Below are positions 34,540 through 46,981 of a stretch of DNA of 64,000 bases, piece by piece (the first letter of the stretch is position 1; every line of letters begins with the position of its first letter). The position numbers were made by a program, and so were the translations under genes. The stretch is from Pontederia crassipes. Its lineage: Eukaryota; Streptophyta; Magnoliopsida; Commelinales; Pontederiaceae. The stretch lies in the NCBI GenBank assembly GCA_030549335.1, contig JAUKPH010000017.1, forward strand, positions 1,616,501 through 1,680,500. Direction: 5' to 3'. The notes beneath the pieces were generated by a model. That model ran no database searches and was not told the DNA's origin. It was given only the letters and a program-made list of their open reading frames with translations.

Positions 34540-37500
34540 TGGTGCACCCTCTCCTCACCCGTCTCCAACGTCCCTCGTCGGCGCCACCAGCTTTTCTTCT
34601 TCCCACTCCCCATCTCATCCTTGCCTCTGTCCCCCTCACCCCTCCCTTATTTTTTCTCGTGACCTAATTTCGCGATTTCGACATCGGGGACCTAGGGTCT
34701 GTGTCGACCCTCGGCTGGGCAGTGCCACCCTTAGGCGTCTACGGCCCTCCATGACAACCACATGAAAAACCTCCCTCCCATATACCCTTTTTCCTCCTCT
34801 GTCACTCTCCACAAACCCCAACGGTGCGTCCCTTGCAAACTTTTCACCACCCTCGCGGCACTTGGTCAGACGTTGTCAAGGCACGTCACACCTCTGCCCA
34901 CTCACTGATCCTCCTATGACAATGGCCTCAACTGCAAGCAACCATTACTGATGTTGTGAACATCCCCCGCGCAGACGTCTCCCAATAGTTGGTGGTAGCG
35001 GAACGCAGCCTGATGGGCCACTTCTTGGGTAGCAGAGACTATAGAGGATCTCGCTGCTCTGGACTCCCATCTTCCCCAATTTTGGGACATTTCGGGGCAA
35101 ATATCCATCCAACATCTAGGTAACGCATATCTCTTCTATACTCTCTGACATTGATGATTACCTACAGGTCCTCACTCAGTAGTAAGCAACCTTTCGCAGT
35201 CACATCCTACACATCAACAAATACAAACCTTTCTTTCGTCATTTAGTGGAGCAACCGGACACCATTCCTAATTGGATCCAATTCCCAGGCCTCACCTTTG
35301 AACTATGTTCTGATACTGCGGTTCGTCGCATCTCTTCCTATTTCGGCACCCTCCTTCGGATCGATCTCCTGACGGAGCACAAAGATGCTCGTGCACCAAG
35401 GATCTGTGTTGACATTAATACGAAGACACTAGTTAAGTAGGGCATCTGGGTGATCTACCGGATGGCACCCGCTTCTTCCAGCGGGCTCTATATGAAAACA
35501 TTCATCTTTTCTATTTCAGGTTTGGATCGATCGGCCATCGCCTAGAAGACTGTCAGCGCGGGACCGCACCTTTCGGTCAGTGAGGGACCGCTCCTTCCGG
35601 CAAAGAGGCAAGCATTCTTCTGCACGGGTCTTGGATGCTTACGGTCTACCGTCGACGTCCTCTGAGACCGTGTCCGTCGGCGGTGCCGCTGCCTCGTCAG
35701 GGAACGCAGCTATAGTCTCGACGTTTGACCACTACGTCCGTGATCACACCGCCTGACGTCGCTGCCTGGCAGTACGGCTTCCGACGGCATTCATGTAACG
35801 GCTACTGACGAAGATATTTTTTGTCAGGTTGATCTGAGTGTGGAACAGCTGTCCCACACTTCAGAGGCGTACACTGCGCTGATGAATGACACCTATCAAA
35901 TGCCAAGATCGAGGAGCGATAAAAATTAGTCCTATTTCGACGGAGATGCCACCTCCAAGAAACCAAACATACCTGAATGTGAGACACGTGGATCCCATTA
36001 CGCATCTATCACAAATACCTTACCCCTAAACCTTCCCCTCAAACTCCTTGCCTCCCTCTACCCCCAAGCCCATCTCCCCACTCTTTCCCTCCCCTCGCAA
36101 TACCGGCCCTAAGTTCTTTACTGCTTTGCCTCCCTAGCCCTCTCAGACCTCGCTCCCTCCTTCCGTCTTCCCGATGAGAATGGATCACGATAGTTTGCGA
36201 GAAACAGTTCTAAATAGTTTTGCTGCAAATGAGGTGGAACAAAGTTTTTCAAAATCAGACGGGAAGCATGTCAATGAGGAGGTGATCATGGATCCTCCCC
36301 CATCACGATCAGACACAAAGAAACTTGGCGCCCATCGTGCTTCAGCCCTGTTGGCGGCACCGGAGTTATGATACAAAGATAATCGAGCGCAGACAAAAGA
36401 TAAGAATGTACCCAACCATAAAAAGCCCACTACTCCCTTAACTTCATCGACAAATGAAGCAAGACCACCGGCCCGACGCACGGGCCTGAATCTCAATACA
36501 TGAAGATAGTAACATGGAAGTGCCAGGGGGCCTTCCGTAGTGAGGATTGCGAGTGTCTCTCGGACATCATAAAAAAGGACCAACTTGACATCTTGGTGCT
36601 GGTAGAAACACACACTTGTCCAACCTGTTCTTTGTAGGTTAGGCTCCGACTAATAGGGGATCTTCGAGCCTGGGGTTGGCCGCACGGGTGGCATTGTGCT
36701 AGCATGACGTGACCGAGACACCAGCGCCTCCGTGGTCAGGCAGAGCTCACAAGTCCTTCATGTGATTATTGCATTAGAAAAATTTTCTTTTCTACTCATC
36801 TATATCTATGCTAGTGTTTTTCCCTATAAGCCTTTCACCTACACTAAATCAATAGTTTCATATCCATGCAGGGTCTTCTGGATATCGAATGTGCGGAGTA
36901 GCGATTCACCTGGTGCAACAACCGGCTAGGCGGGGAGCGAATCATGTGCGATCTGGACAGATTCCTCGTGAGCCCTCACTGGTTTCTCTCCTTTTTCAAT
37001 ATGTCTTTATGCTATCTCACTAGATGTTATTTTGATCATTCTCCCCTTTTATTCACCACGGATAAGTTTTGTAAGAGAACCCACTCTTTTAAATTTGAGC
37101 ATTTTTTTGTTGGAATATGGGGAACCAAGAAACATTATCGAACAAACATGGAAAGATTGACCCATGGACAACAATATGTCGAAGCTCTAAATAAAATTAA
37201 ACATAAAATCCTAAAATGGAACCGTGATATTCTAGGTTACCTAGAATTGAGACTTCACAACACTGCTCAGGAGATTAGTGGACTGGAGAAGCTAGATGAA
37301 TCCCAATCGCTTAGTGATAATCACATCCTCAAGCTCAAATCCCTTTACCACCTTCACACGGCTTTGCTTCGTCAAATCACCTTGAAATGGTGGAGCAAAT
37401 CGCGCATCGCTTGGCTTCAGTAGGGTGACCAAAACTCAAAAATTTTCCACATAACAATAATAACTAGACGTAGTCACAACACAATATTTAAGCTTAGTTT

Positions 37501-40213
37501 ACAAGCCAACTCGGACTCATACATCACTAATGAGAACCAAATTTGTCAAGTTTTTGTCAACAACTACACCGATCTTTGGAAGCCTACACTAGATATGAGT
37601 CCCCCTCCTAACTCCTGGCCTTGCCTCCCTCAGCTTCCGGCCTAATGGCACCAAACATTGCTCATACTAATTATGTTGGAGGAGATCAAGTCTATCTTTT
37701 GGAGCATGCCGAGTGGTAAGGCTCCTAGACCGAATGATTTTTACCGTTGAGTTTTATCGTACATATTGGAATATTGTGGGGCCCATTATCACCTCTCAGA
37801 TCTTGAATTTCTTTGAAATTGGTATTCTTCCCGACGAATGGTGCGAGACATCTCTAATTTTCATTCCTAAATCTAAGCCGGCCATCAGGGTCACCAACCT
37901 TCGGTCCTATTGCCCTTTGTAATGTACTTTACCGGTATAGTGGCTAAGATTCTGGCAATAAGATTAAAACTCACTCTTACCCATCTAATTGATAGATCCC
38001 AAAGCGCTTTCATCTCTGACAGATCAATTCATGATAACATCCTCACTATCCAAGAAATCGCAACAGAAAGAAATATATGATTATTAAGGGTCATATGGCC
38101 AAGGCATTTGATTGTGTTTCATGATCAGCTATTAATTATGTGCTCACAAACATGAATTATCTTATAATTTTCATTAATTGGATCATGAATTGTGTCACCT
38201 CCCTAAATTTCCACTACATCATAAATAGAACTTCATCTCAGTCTTTCAAAAGTCACAAGGGGGGTGAGGCAGGGTGATCCACTCTCGCCTTACCTTTTGT
38301 TATGGTTACTCAAGTCTTATCATCTCTGTTAAACCAACACTCAGCTCTAAATAACATTCAACCTTTTAAAATCAATAACTTCACAACCAGCCACTTGCTT
38401 TATGCCGACGATCTAATTATCCTGGCAGCAGCAAATACAAAAAATTGTAAAAACATTACCAAGATACTTAAGCAATACCATGAATTCACTAATCAAACTA
38501 TAAATCTTGCCAAATCTCAAGTCTATCTTTCCACTCGCCTCTGCCCCCGACGCAGACTTGCTATTCCGGCCTTTCTTGGAATTAACATTGGTTCTTTTCC
38601 ATTACATACTTGGATGTGCCTATTTCTTATAAGCAGGTGGTGGGCAAGTCGCATCTATTGATCGAAAAGGAAATAAATAAACTCTCTGGATGGAAAGGTA
38701 AATTGCTAAATTAGGCTGGTAGAGCTACTTTGATCAAATCTATTATTTACTCTCTCCCATTGCATTCTTACTTATATTTCTGGTTCTAGTGTGACTTTAC
38801 TTGAAAAACTATCACGAAATTTTTTTTGGTCCTATATGCAAAACGATAAAGGCCTACTACATCTGATTGGCTGGCCAACTATCCAGCTCCCAATCTCCAC
38901 TGTGGCTTGGGTATTCGCAATATGAACTCAATTAAAATTCCATTGCTGGCTAAAAAAGTTTTTGAAATCCTAAATGATTTTGATACTTTGTGGACAAATC
39001 TATTAAAGAACAAGTATGGTAATATGCATCTGTGGCTCCCTTCCACTTTTCATCATACTTCAGCTTGGAGCTGAAAAATTGTCCTGAAATGTTTAGGTGA
39101 GATTAAAGATGACATCACACGATACATTGGCAATGATTGCACCACTTGTGTTATGAATGGCCCATGGTTATTTACTCTGCCTCTCAGCCTTATGCCCATA
39201 TATGTAAATGTTAATGTACAATTGTAGGAGTTAAATGTATCAAATCATACTGTTAAGCCTAGAACTTGCATTTACTTTTTACTTATTTTGGTCATTCTCT
39301 GGCCTCGCAAATATCTGAGTTGTGTCTTCCTCTCTCCGCCAATGATGACCAATGGATTTGGCTCCCGGACCCCCTTGGCTGTGCCTCCACCTCGAGTACT
39401 TACATATTTCTTTGCGGCAGGGCAACTCCACAAACAATCTTGGACTATGATCTGGCGGCTGAGTGTTCCACAAAAAATAAATTTTTTTATGTGAAAATTT
39501 TTGCACAAACGTTTACCTACCCTTGATCTCCTTGTTTTAACCCCTCTATCAATCCGGCCTGTGTCTTGCGCGGTGCTTGCGCTGAGACCATGGCACACCT
39601 ATTTTTTTATTGTTCTTTTGCATAAAACATATGGTGTCTTTTCTTTCAAAATACTTTATATCAATTCAAAATGTGGGACTCTGGGCAACTGGGAGTTGGA
39701 TCGAGGAAGGTGTTGATCTCGAGTCCCGCTTGAGGTCCTTATATTTTGAAATACTTGCTTTTACGGAACGAAGCGCATTTTCAGTCCAAAATTATTACCG
39801 CCTCGGGTGTAGGAGAGGGCCCTCGCTGGTCATACTGAATATGTTGATAACTTTCAGTCTGAGGCACGCACTATCCTCCCCCTGCCCAACCTGTCCAGTG
39901 GGATCCCCTGCGCCAAGTTGAGTTGCTCTCAACTCTGATGGATCACATGTTGGTCTCGAGGTCTTTGAGGGTATCGTCTTTCTCATTCGCTCTTCTCATG
40001 GAACTCTTCTTTACGCAGGTGCCCAAAGATTCAAAGGACATTCGATGCTGGAGATGGAGGCGCAGGGTTTACTCGAGGGCGTCAAGCAGTGTGCACTAAA
40101 GGGATATAGATGAGTCGCTTGTGGTGTTGATTCCGAGCTACTGGTCAAGATCGTTGTCAAAACCATCCCCTGTCCATGGTGTATTCTTAACCTCACGATG
40201 AACATTTAGTATT
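34540..40213 (+). mobile_element. L1-type LINE, nearly full length, decayed
   Basis: ORF1 (about 34918-35760) contains a DUF4283-like block, IPNWIQFPGLTFELCSD to APRICVDINTK (35263-35430), then a zinc-knuckle-like region near 35520-35560. ORF2 starts with the endonuclease MKIVTWKCQGAF...LDILVLVETHTC (36500-36625). Reverse transcriptase segments follow (36944-38661) with the catalytic LLYADDLII (about 38397-38423). A zf-RVT-like part lies at 39270-39600 and an RNase H domain at about 39915-40213. Stops and frameshifts break both ORFs many times: ORF1 has a stop right after INTKTLVK, and ORF2 is split into at least six pieces. The 5' limit is estimated. The RNase H tail is present a second time downstream. 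Confidence 0.85.
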
Positions 40214-40609
40214 TTTCAAAATCTTACCTCTTGAGCGAGAGAAATAAATTAGCTTCATTGGAGGAGAAGTGTGTCTTACCTCTCGAAGCGAAGAAAAGAC
40301 GGTAGTGTAAAGAGATTTTCTTCCTTGCTCCATTTGAAACAAATGAAGAGTTCTAGTAGAATCTCCGATGGTCTTGATGTTAAGAAGTCGGAGCGGGAAC
40401 GTAGGCTAAGGTGTGACCGAATCTTATCAACAACCATCGTGTCTTTGCATTTGATTTTCTCTCTCTCCCTTCATATTATGCTTATGCTCTTAATTGCTTT
40501 GTTTTAAAAAGGTTTTAAAAAATTAGTTTTGTACTTCCGCGATGATTTTCGTGAAATTGACATTTTTAATTGAACACCAATTCACCCCCTCACCAAAGAA
40601 TCAGTTTTG
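40214..40609 (+). mobile_element. LTR-end-like fragment between two RNase H copies
   Basis: The block from about 40390 (GGAACGTAGGCTAAGGTGTG...) to AACACCAATTCACCCCCTC at about 40571-40590 resembles the 3' end of plant copia (SIRE-type) LTRs from memory. No opposite end or target duplication was found. It separates the two copies of the LINE RNase H tail. Confidence 0.35.
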
Positions 40610-40870
40610 CTCTTCTCATGGAACTCTTCTTTACGCAGGTGCCCAAAGATTCAAAGGATATTCGATGTTGGAGATGGCGGCGCAGGGGTCACTCGAGGGT
40701 GTCAAGCAGTGTGCACTAAGGGGATATAGACGAGTCGCTTGTGGTGTTGATTCCGAGCTGCTGGTCAAGATTGTTGTCAAAACCATCCTTTGTCCATGGC
40801 ATATTCTTAACCTCACTAAAAACATTTGGCATTACATCTCGCTACTAGAAGATTTCAAATGTAAACATAT
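40610..40870 (+). mobile_element. Second copy of the L1 RNase H tail
   Basis: Positions 40610-40832 repeat 39991-40213 at roughly 93-95% identity by eye (HGTLLYAGAQRFKG..., VACGVDSELLVKIV). This copy keeps one open frame through the domain (within 40542-40877) where the first copy carries a stop. Confidence 0.85.
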
Positions 40871-42307
40871 TTATTGAAAATGTTGATTTTTTTGTCTCAC
40901 TTGGGCCGCTCTCGGTCTAGAGCATTTTTTGGGACGAAACATCTAAAAAAAAGTATCATGTATCAAGACTACCCTGCTTTAATCATTAATAGATAATTCT
41001 CTTTTGACAAAAAAAATTCAGGAAAAAAAATCTAGGCAACTTTTATAAAAATATTTGGCAACCTACGTACTGAAGAGTAATATAAAATATGTACTACTTA
41101 ATTAACATACATTTATGTGAATAAATATAAAAAAAATGTATAAGCTAATAAAACATGTCATGATTGATGTCAATTTATAGAATAAAATACTTTTAATACT
41201 ATCATAAATATAGAAGTTATAAAGAAAAAAAATATTTTTAATACTTTCATAGAAATAAAGAGAGTGTAATCTCGAGTGAAAGATAATTATTTTTAGTTTT
41301 TTGTATTAGGTTAATAAATTTCGTTGTAAAATAGAAAAGGGAGTTGTTTTATGTGTAATTATAGAGTTGACGCTATTTATTTATTTTCACTGCACAGTTT
41401 ATTGATTTGTGAAGAGAAAAAAAATCTTACTGACAGCTTACAGTGTATTATCATGCAAATTTAATACAAAGAAAGAGGGGATTAGTCCAATGATAATAAA
41501 TAGCTAATATGAATCTCATGCTGAAAAGAGTTTAGCCAGTTAAATTCAGAAGATTAAATGCAAATGTATGATATTTTTTGCAAGAAACCTAGTAACTGGT
41601 TGAAATATTGAAATGAAAAAACAAAGAGGACTATGTCAGTTCATGTAGTACTGTAACATCAACTGAGATACGAATGTATAGCAATGTTGTACTCTTTTAT
41701 TTGGTAAATAAACGAAGCACATGTACACAGAAAATTAGCTGACTGGTTGATATTTTTTCATAGAAATAAGGAGTGTAATCTCGAGTGAAAGATAATTATT
41801 TTTAGTTTTTTGTATTAGGTTAATAAATTTCGTTGTAAAATAGAAAAGGGAGTTGTTTTGGTGCAAATTAGAGTCCGAAGTATAATAATTAAAAGTTAAT
41901 TAGAATGATGAAAAAATGAAAAATGTTTTACCATCTGTGATCTCACCAATTTTCATCTACTCTTTCTTTCATTATTGTTAATTATTTCTGTGAGCTAAGC
42001 AGAGCTACGAGGCAGTCACTAGACTCGCAGTTCCAAGCTCTTCCCTCTGACTGTGTCATCGTATGCTCCTTTCCCCACGTCCCCATGCATATCATTAACT
42101 CACCACTACATGTTACTCACTCCCCCCCTCCGATGTCAGAGCTATCGAAGTGTGCAATCTTAATGTAAGCAAATATTAATGCCACTGTGATTTGATGCGC
42201 ACACTGCAAAAGTTCAAGCAACTGATAGATGGATAGAGCAATACGGACGGACGGATGGATTGATTGATGATACTGTGATAGAACGCAGAGAGGCAGAGAG
42301 AGAGAGA

Positions 42308-42309
<2 letters not shown>
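40871..42309. other. Intergenic with a 104-bp direct repeat
   Basis: A block of about 104 bp containing GTGTAATCTCGAGTGAAAG and ending AAAAGGGAGTTGTTTT occurs at 41246-41350 and again at 41756-41859, almost identical. The rest is AT-rich and no gene was recognised. The upstream region of the TGA gene starts in its right part. Confidence 0.75.

Positions 42310-42338
<29 letters not shown>
42310..42338 (+). repeat. 29-nt G tract preceded by GA repeat
   Basis: An AGAGAG run (from about 42295) passes into 29 consecutive G, about 700 bp upstream of the first certain TGA coding exon. Length may be affected by sequencing error. Confidence 0.9.
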
Positions 42339-42693
42339 AGGAAAAGATGTGCACAGCTGCGCTTTCGCGCTATGGGAGGGTTCGCTTTCTTGTGACTGAG
42401 AGAGAACGCAGTGCCTTCTACTCTTCTTCTTCCCCTGCGCTGTCGCTCTTGTCGTTCGCCTGTGTTCCTTCTCTTCCTCCTGTTGCTCCGACTGCTGAGC
42501 AATGTACGCTTCTCATTTGTACAGGTGCCCTGTCTTGGAACCATTACTCTTTCTCTTTCTCTTATTAATAAACAAAAGGTCACGTGAAACGCTCGGAACT
42601 GCGTGATTCCGGAAAACTCACCATCTTTTTTATTGGCTGCGTTTCATTGTTGTTGCTCCTTTTTTTTTCACTGCTTCTCTGATTTTGCTGCAG

Positions 42694-42932
42694 AGGGGAG
42701 CAGTCATCAGCTGGATTCAGCATCGCAGATGCCGTTGTTGACATCGGCAGAAGTACGTGCCACTGCTGCTGCTGAGCTGCTTTCTTGTGATTACTATTAT
42801 GGTGCCTAATTTGTGTGCTTCTCTTTTGCCCGAATGCAAGATCCTGTTCTTAGCTCCAAGAGCTTGAGCAATGCCACTGCTGTCAACCTATCTGCATTGC
42901 ATCTTCAGTTTGGAGGAGGTTTGAGCCGTCCG
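42694..42932 (+). other. Tentative upstream exons of the TGA gene
   Basis: Exon A 42694-42752 (after TTTTGCTGCAG, before GTACGT) reads HQLDSASQMPLLTSAE. Exon B 42841-42932 reads SNATAVNLSALHLQFGGGLS and ends before GTAGGA. The LHLQ region resembles the N-terminal LQLQKG segment of long clade II TGA proteins, so B is probably coding. Exon A does not join B in frame with the strong donor at 42753; a weaker donor at 42757 (TAC|GTGCC) would. A joins the next exon in frame if B is skipped. Confidence 0.5.
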
Positions 42933-43040
42933 GTAGGAGGCATATGACCTCGAGCTCTTTGCCGTTTTAGTAACGCTAATTTCTGATGATGTTTGCAGAG
43001 CGTGGTTTTAGTATTGAATTTGTTGTGCTGATGACAGAGA

Positions 43041-46000
43041 ATGGCGTCAACGGACATGACAGCTACGGTAGCAGGGGCGGAGGCGGAGGCTTGCAGATTG
43101 GCGTTCGCCAGAGGGCAAGCCGAGAACTGGGGTGACTCTTTCGTGGCAGTCAGCAGCTCGAGGACTGATACATCCACCGACGTGGAGAATGATGAGAGGA
43201 GTCAGATGGTGAGATTTTTACTACTCGCCCTTCATCACTTTGCATGCGTTTCGTGGCGTAGTATTGAAGTATTGAACTATGGTACACATATTGGTTCAGT
43301 TCGGAGCTCTTCAACACGAGGGTGTACTGTGCGTCTCTTCCTCTCCTGCGACGAAGGAGAAAACTGGGGATCAGAAGGTCAACGTCACCAGCGTTTCTGC
43401 TGGAAATTTCGTGTGTTATTGTTTGTGTTTTCTTTTCCCTGTAATAGTGTTAATTCGGATTGGTGCCTCTGTTGCATAACAAATGCAGACACTACGTAGA
43501 CTGGCGCAGAATCGCGAGGCTGCCCGGAAGAGTCGATTGAGGAAAAAGGTCACCTTTTTTTTCTCTTATAATCTTTTTGTCATTTTTTTTTCTAACCTCA
43601 CAGGTGCTTTACTCATCTTTGGGCCTTTCCAATGCCACTTTTGAGTTGAATGCCAAAGTCGATTTTATCATCTCCAAATGTATACATTGGAGTGTCATGT
43701 CATCTTGAAAATGGTAGCCTAAGTTGCAGTAGGTTTTTAACCTGTGTTTGAATACTTCTATGTCCGAAACCTGGGACGCTATCAGCTTTCCTGTGCCAGT
43801 ATTTCTCATATGTAGCATGTGTTCTCAGCACGCAGATGAGAACAAATTACTTCGTTCCTATTGGCAAAATCCTAGACATAGCCCTGTTATTCTGCGTCAT
43901 ATTTTTACTATGAAATTGTTAATTATACACGCACACTTATGTTGATATGGCTACGGGTAGAGTGCCATCTTGCCTGCAACTCTGTTGTACAGTAGATGAT
44001 AGATGAGATGACAAGCCCGGTGATCGGCCTTGGCAATAACTTTGTCAACTTAATTGTTTGTCAGAGTTCTGTCTTGAATCTTGATAGCTTTCCCAGGAAA
44101 CACTTGCGTCAAGTTTGGCAATTGCAATACTATTTTTTCTTTTAGAAACTCATCATAACAACATAATACATCTCGATATCCTTCTAGAGAAACTACCGAA
44201 GACCTTGGTTGAGCTTTCTACCTGAAATATACTACTGAAATGCTTACTTGGACTTCAGATCCATCACTGTTTACATGGTTGATGCTTTGTATTTATTGGA
44301 TGTTTACATACATGGGTTCATTCTGATTGCTCACATTATTCGGTGATTTTGATCTACATAGGCTTATGTTCAGCAACTTGAAGATAGCAGATTAAAGTTG
44401 ATGCAACTTGAACAGGAGCTTCAGAGGGCAAGACAGCAAGTATTTCCACTCTTTGTTCCTTTCCTCTTTGACCTCAGTTTAGCTATTGCTATTATGCCAG
44501 GCATCATGAATATCTGGTGTTTTCACAGGGTATCTTTGTGGCAAGTGGGTTTTCTGGGGATCATGGTTATTCCATTGGAGGAAATGGTTAGTTCCTTTCG
44601 AGTTCTTTTTATTGACCCCTGTCTTTTGTTATCTTTTGTATAGCAGAAATATTTTACTTTAGCTATGCTACATGAATTGGTATATCTGCACGTACAAGTT
44701 GCATTACATATCTTTACTACAATGAACTCTCTGAAATCATAGATCTTTTCCTGAATGCAAATGCATACTTCTTTCTCACACGAATGTTTCATCCTCTTCT
44801 TCTGACTTCAAGTATGCTTCAGGGTCATTAGCATTTGACATGGAGTATGCTCGGTGGCTCGATGATCATCAACGGCATGTTGATGATCTTAGATCAGCCT
44901 TAAACTCTCATGCAGGTGACGATGAGCTGCGTCTCTTAGTCGAAGCTGTGATGGCACATTATGATGAACTTTTCAGACTAAAAAGCACTGGTACAAAGTC
45001 GGATGTGTTTCATATGCTTTCAGGCATGTGGACAACTCCTGCTGAAAGATGTTTCATGTGGTTGGGAGGTTTCCGTTCGTCTGAGCTTCTGAAGGTAATT
45101 TTTTAAATTTCCTTTTCAGAATCATTAAAGATTTAACATCCTTTAAATTAGTGGATGATACAATTCTCCAACCAAATGGCTACCAGATACTAGCAAGCCA
45201 GCTTGAGCCGTTGACAGATCAACAATTGATGGGCATATGTAACCTTCAACAGTCATCTCAGCAAGCCGAAGATGCATTGTCTCAGGGCATGGAAGCTCTG
45301 CAGCAATCCCTGGCTGAGACCCTTGCTTCTACATCGCTCGTTTCAGCTGCTGGATCCGATAATGTTTCTAACTATATGGGACAGATGGCAATTGCTATGA
45401 ACAAATTAGGCACGTTGGAGAACTTTCTTCGCCAGGTATTTACTGTATCCTGTCAAAGATAAGTTCTACTTATCTAACAAGAAAATAAAATGAGTTCAAA
45501 ACTAACAGAGAAGACGACAAAGCTCCAATTCAACTGCTTTCCTTAATAGTCATACAATTTTGTAATAAGTTCAGTTACTTTTAATCTATCAGATTTGTAT
45601 AACTAATACATGCATCAACGGTAGGAGTATTTAATAGATTTGATGTTGTGGAGTAACTTGGGAATCTGGATACAGTTCTTCTCATGGACTATGATTTGAT
45701 ATTCTTGGGAATCCTGGATACAGTTCTCCCCGAGGACTATGATTTGATATTCTCTGAAGCATTTTATGGAATATAGTACAAAAGGTGAAATAGTTTCATT
45801 GAGAGTATCAAAAGAGAGCTGTAAAGGAAATAGACTGTAACTTTTTTGTGATTGATCTGAAACATTGCAGAGAATCAAGGATCATACTTTGAACCTGTAA
45901 ACAGTGGTTAACATCATGGTGCAAAGAAAGGATGATCCCCCATTTGAATTGTACCCCTCATCTTGTTTCATGATCTTGGTTTCTTGCAGGCCGACCTCCT

Positions 46001-46136
46001 GCGGCAGCAGACCTTGCAGCAAATGCATCGCATATTAACCGCCCGGCAAGCGTCGCGAGCCCTGTTAGCCATCAACGACTACTTCTCCCGCCTGAGGGCA
46101 CTGAGCTCTCTATGGTTGGCGCGACCGAGAGATTAG
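43041..46136 (+). CDS. TGA-type bZIP transcription factor (clade II, TGA2/5/6-like)
   Basis: Exons: 43038-43208, 43300-43377, 43489-43548, 44362-44439, 44529-44586, 44823-45094, 45187-45435 and 45990-46136, all GT-AG and in phase. From the Met at 43041 this gives 369 aa; upstream exons may add an N-terminus. The basic region NREAARKSRLRKK lies in 83-102, and the leucine zipper AYVQQLEDSRLKLMQLEQEL follows at 103-122. The DOG1 domain runs from about 150 to 340 (MEYARWLDDHQ, DELFRLKSTG, AERCFMWLGGFRSSELLK). The C-terminus RLRALSSLWLARPRD is typical. Family members bind TGACG (as-1) sites as dimers in the nucleus and work with NPR1 in salicylate responses or with glutaredoxins. Clade II is inferred from remembered TGA2 and rice TGA2.1 sequence. 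A polyadenylation-like AATAAA lies at 46357. Confidence 0.93.
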
Positions 46137-46356
46137 TGCTTGCTTCCATCGGTTTTCTTTGTTCACTTCTGAGCAGACGCAAGAGTGTTCTTATTCTATC
46201 AGTATGTTTAACAAAGTTTCCTGCTCTTATGATGCAACTGTCCAGTGTATAGGAACTTTGTATATTATCCCTACGAATGCCTTCGATGGTTGAGTTGTAA
46301 TTGGAGTAGTCTCATCGAACTCCGTATGCTGAGGTCCCCTGCTATATTTAGCTTTG

Positions 46357-46362
46357 AATAAA
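46357..46362 (+). terminator. Candidate polyadenylation signal of the TGA gene
   Basis: AATAAA about 220 bp after the TGA stop codon, in TTTGAATAAAATAGG. Plant signals are loose, so this is only a candidate. Confidence 0.4.
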
Positions 46363-46382
46363 ATAGGAAATGCGATACTAAA

Positions 46383-46784
46383 AATCTGTTATCCCACTTC
46401 TCACACACGAGGATTTAGCTTGATGCCTATATTAGTCGTAATCATACTCTATTTTATTTCATTATATTGACTATTACTATTATTTTTATTTTTGTTCTTT
46501 TTATATATTCTAACTGAAACTAAGAGATTGAGGAAGTTAAAGTAGAGAGCTTAGTAGAATCACTACAGCAAAATATTTTAAGAGATTCTGTTTCTCCTGC
46601 TTGCATTGCATCAAAGGTATATTTTCATCTGATCACATAAACTTCGCCTTTGGAAAATGAAATTTTTTATTTCTAAAGGTGAAGTTGCAAGCCTGGATGT
46701 TTTATTTCTAAACTTTTGGAAGTCGCTTTTGGAAAATGAAACTTCGCATCTGTTTCTCATGAATGCCAAATTTTTTATTTTTAA
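46383..46784. other. Intergenic, AT-rich
   Basis: Downstream of the TGA gene. Contains a degenerate repeat of a block with CTTTTGGAAAATGAAA and AACTTCGC at about 46640-46760. No gene recognised. Confidence 0.55.
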
Positions 46785-46981
46785 ATTTCGCCTATGTTTT
46801 ATAGTCGGTCTCAAGCTCGGATAAAAGAAGAGGATTGTATTAGGTCTCGACAGTTAACGTAAAATTCTGTCGAATCTCATGAACATGGATCAACGAATAT
46901 ATTGTGTTAATGAACGGAATGACATCGTATGATTCATGTAGCCGATCTTATTTAGTGGGATAAGATTTTATTATTGTTGTT
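46785..46981 (+). mobile_element. Short RTE-derived element, older copy
   Basis: A diverged copy of the head (CGCCTATGTTTTATAGTCGG to GATCAACGAATAT) is joined to the last ~70 bp of the LINE tail (AACGGAATGACATCG...TAGTGGGATAAGA), ending TTATTATTGTTGTT. About 15% of positions differ from the 51406 copy. No clear target duplication remains. Confidence 0.8.

Noticed and set aside
34636-34821. 61-codon minus-strand ORF
   Set aside because: It lies in the GC-rich 5' region of the L1 LINE and has no recognised motif.
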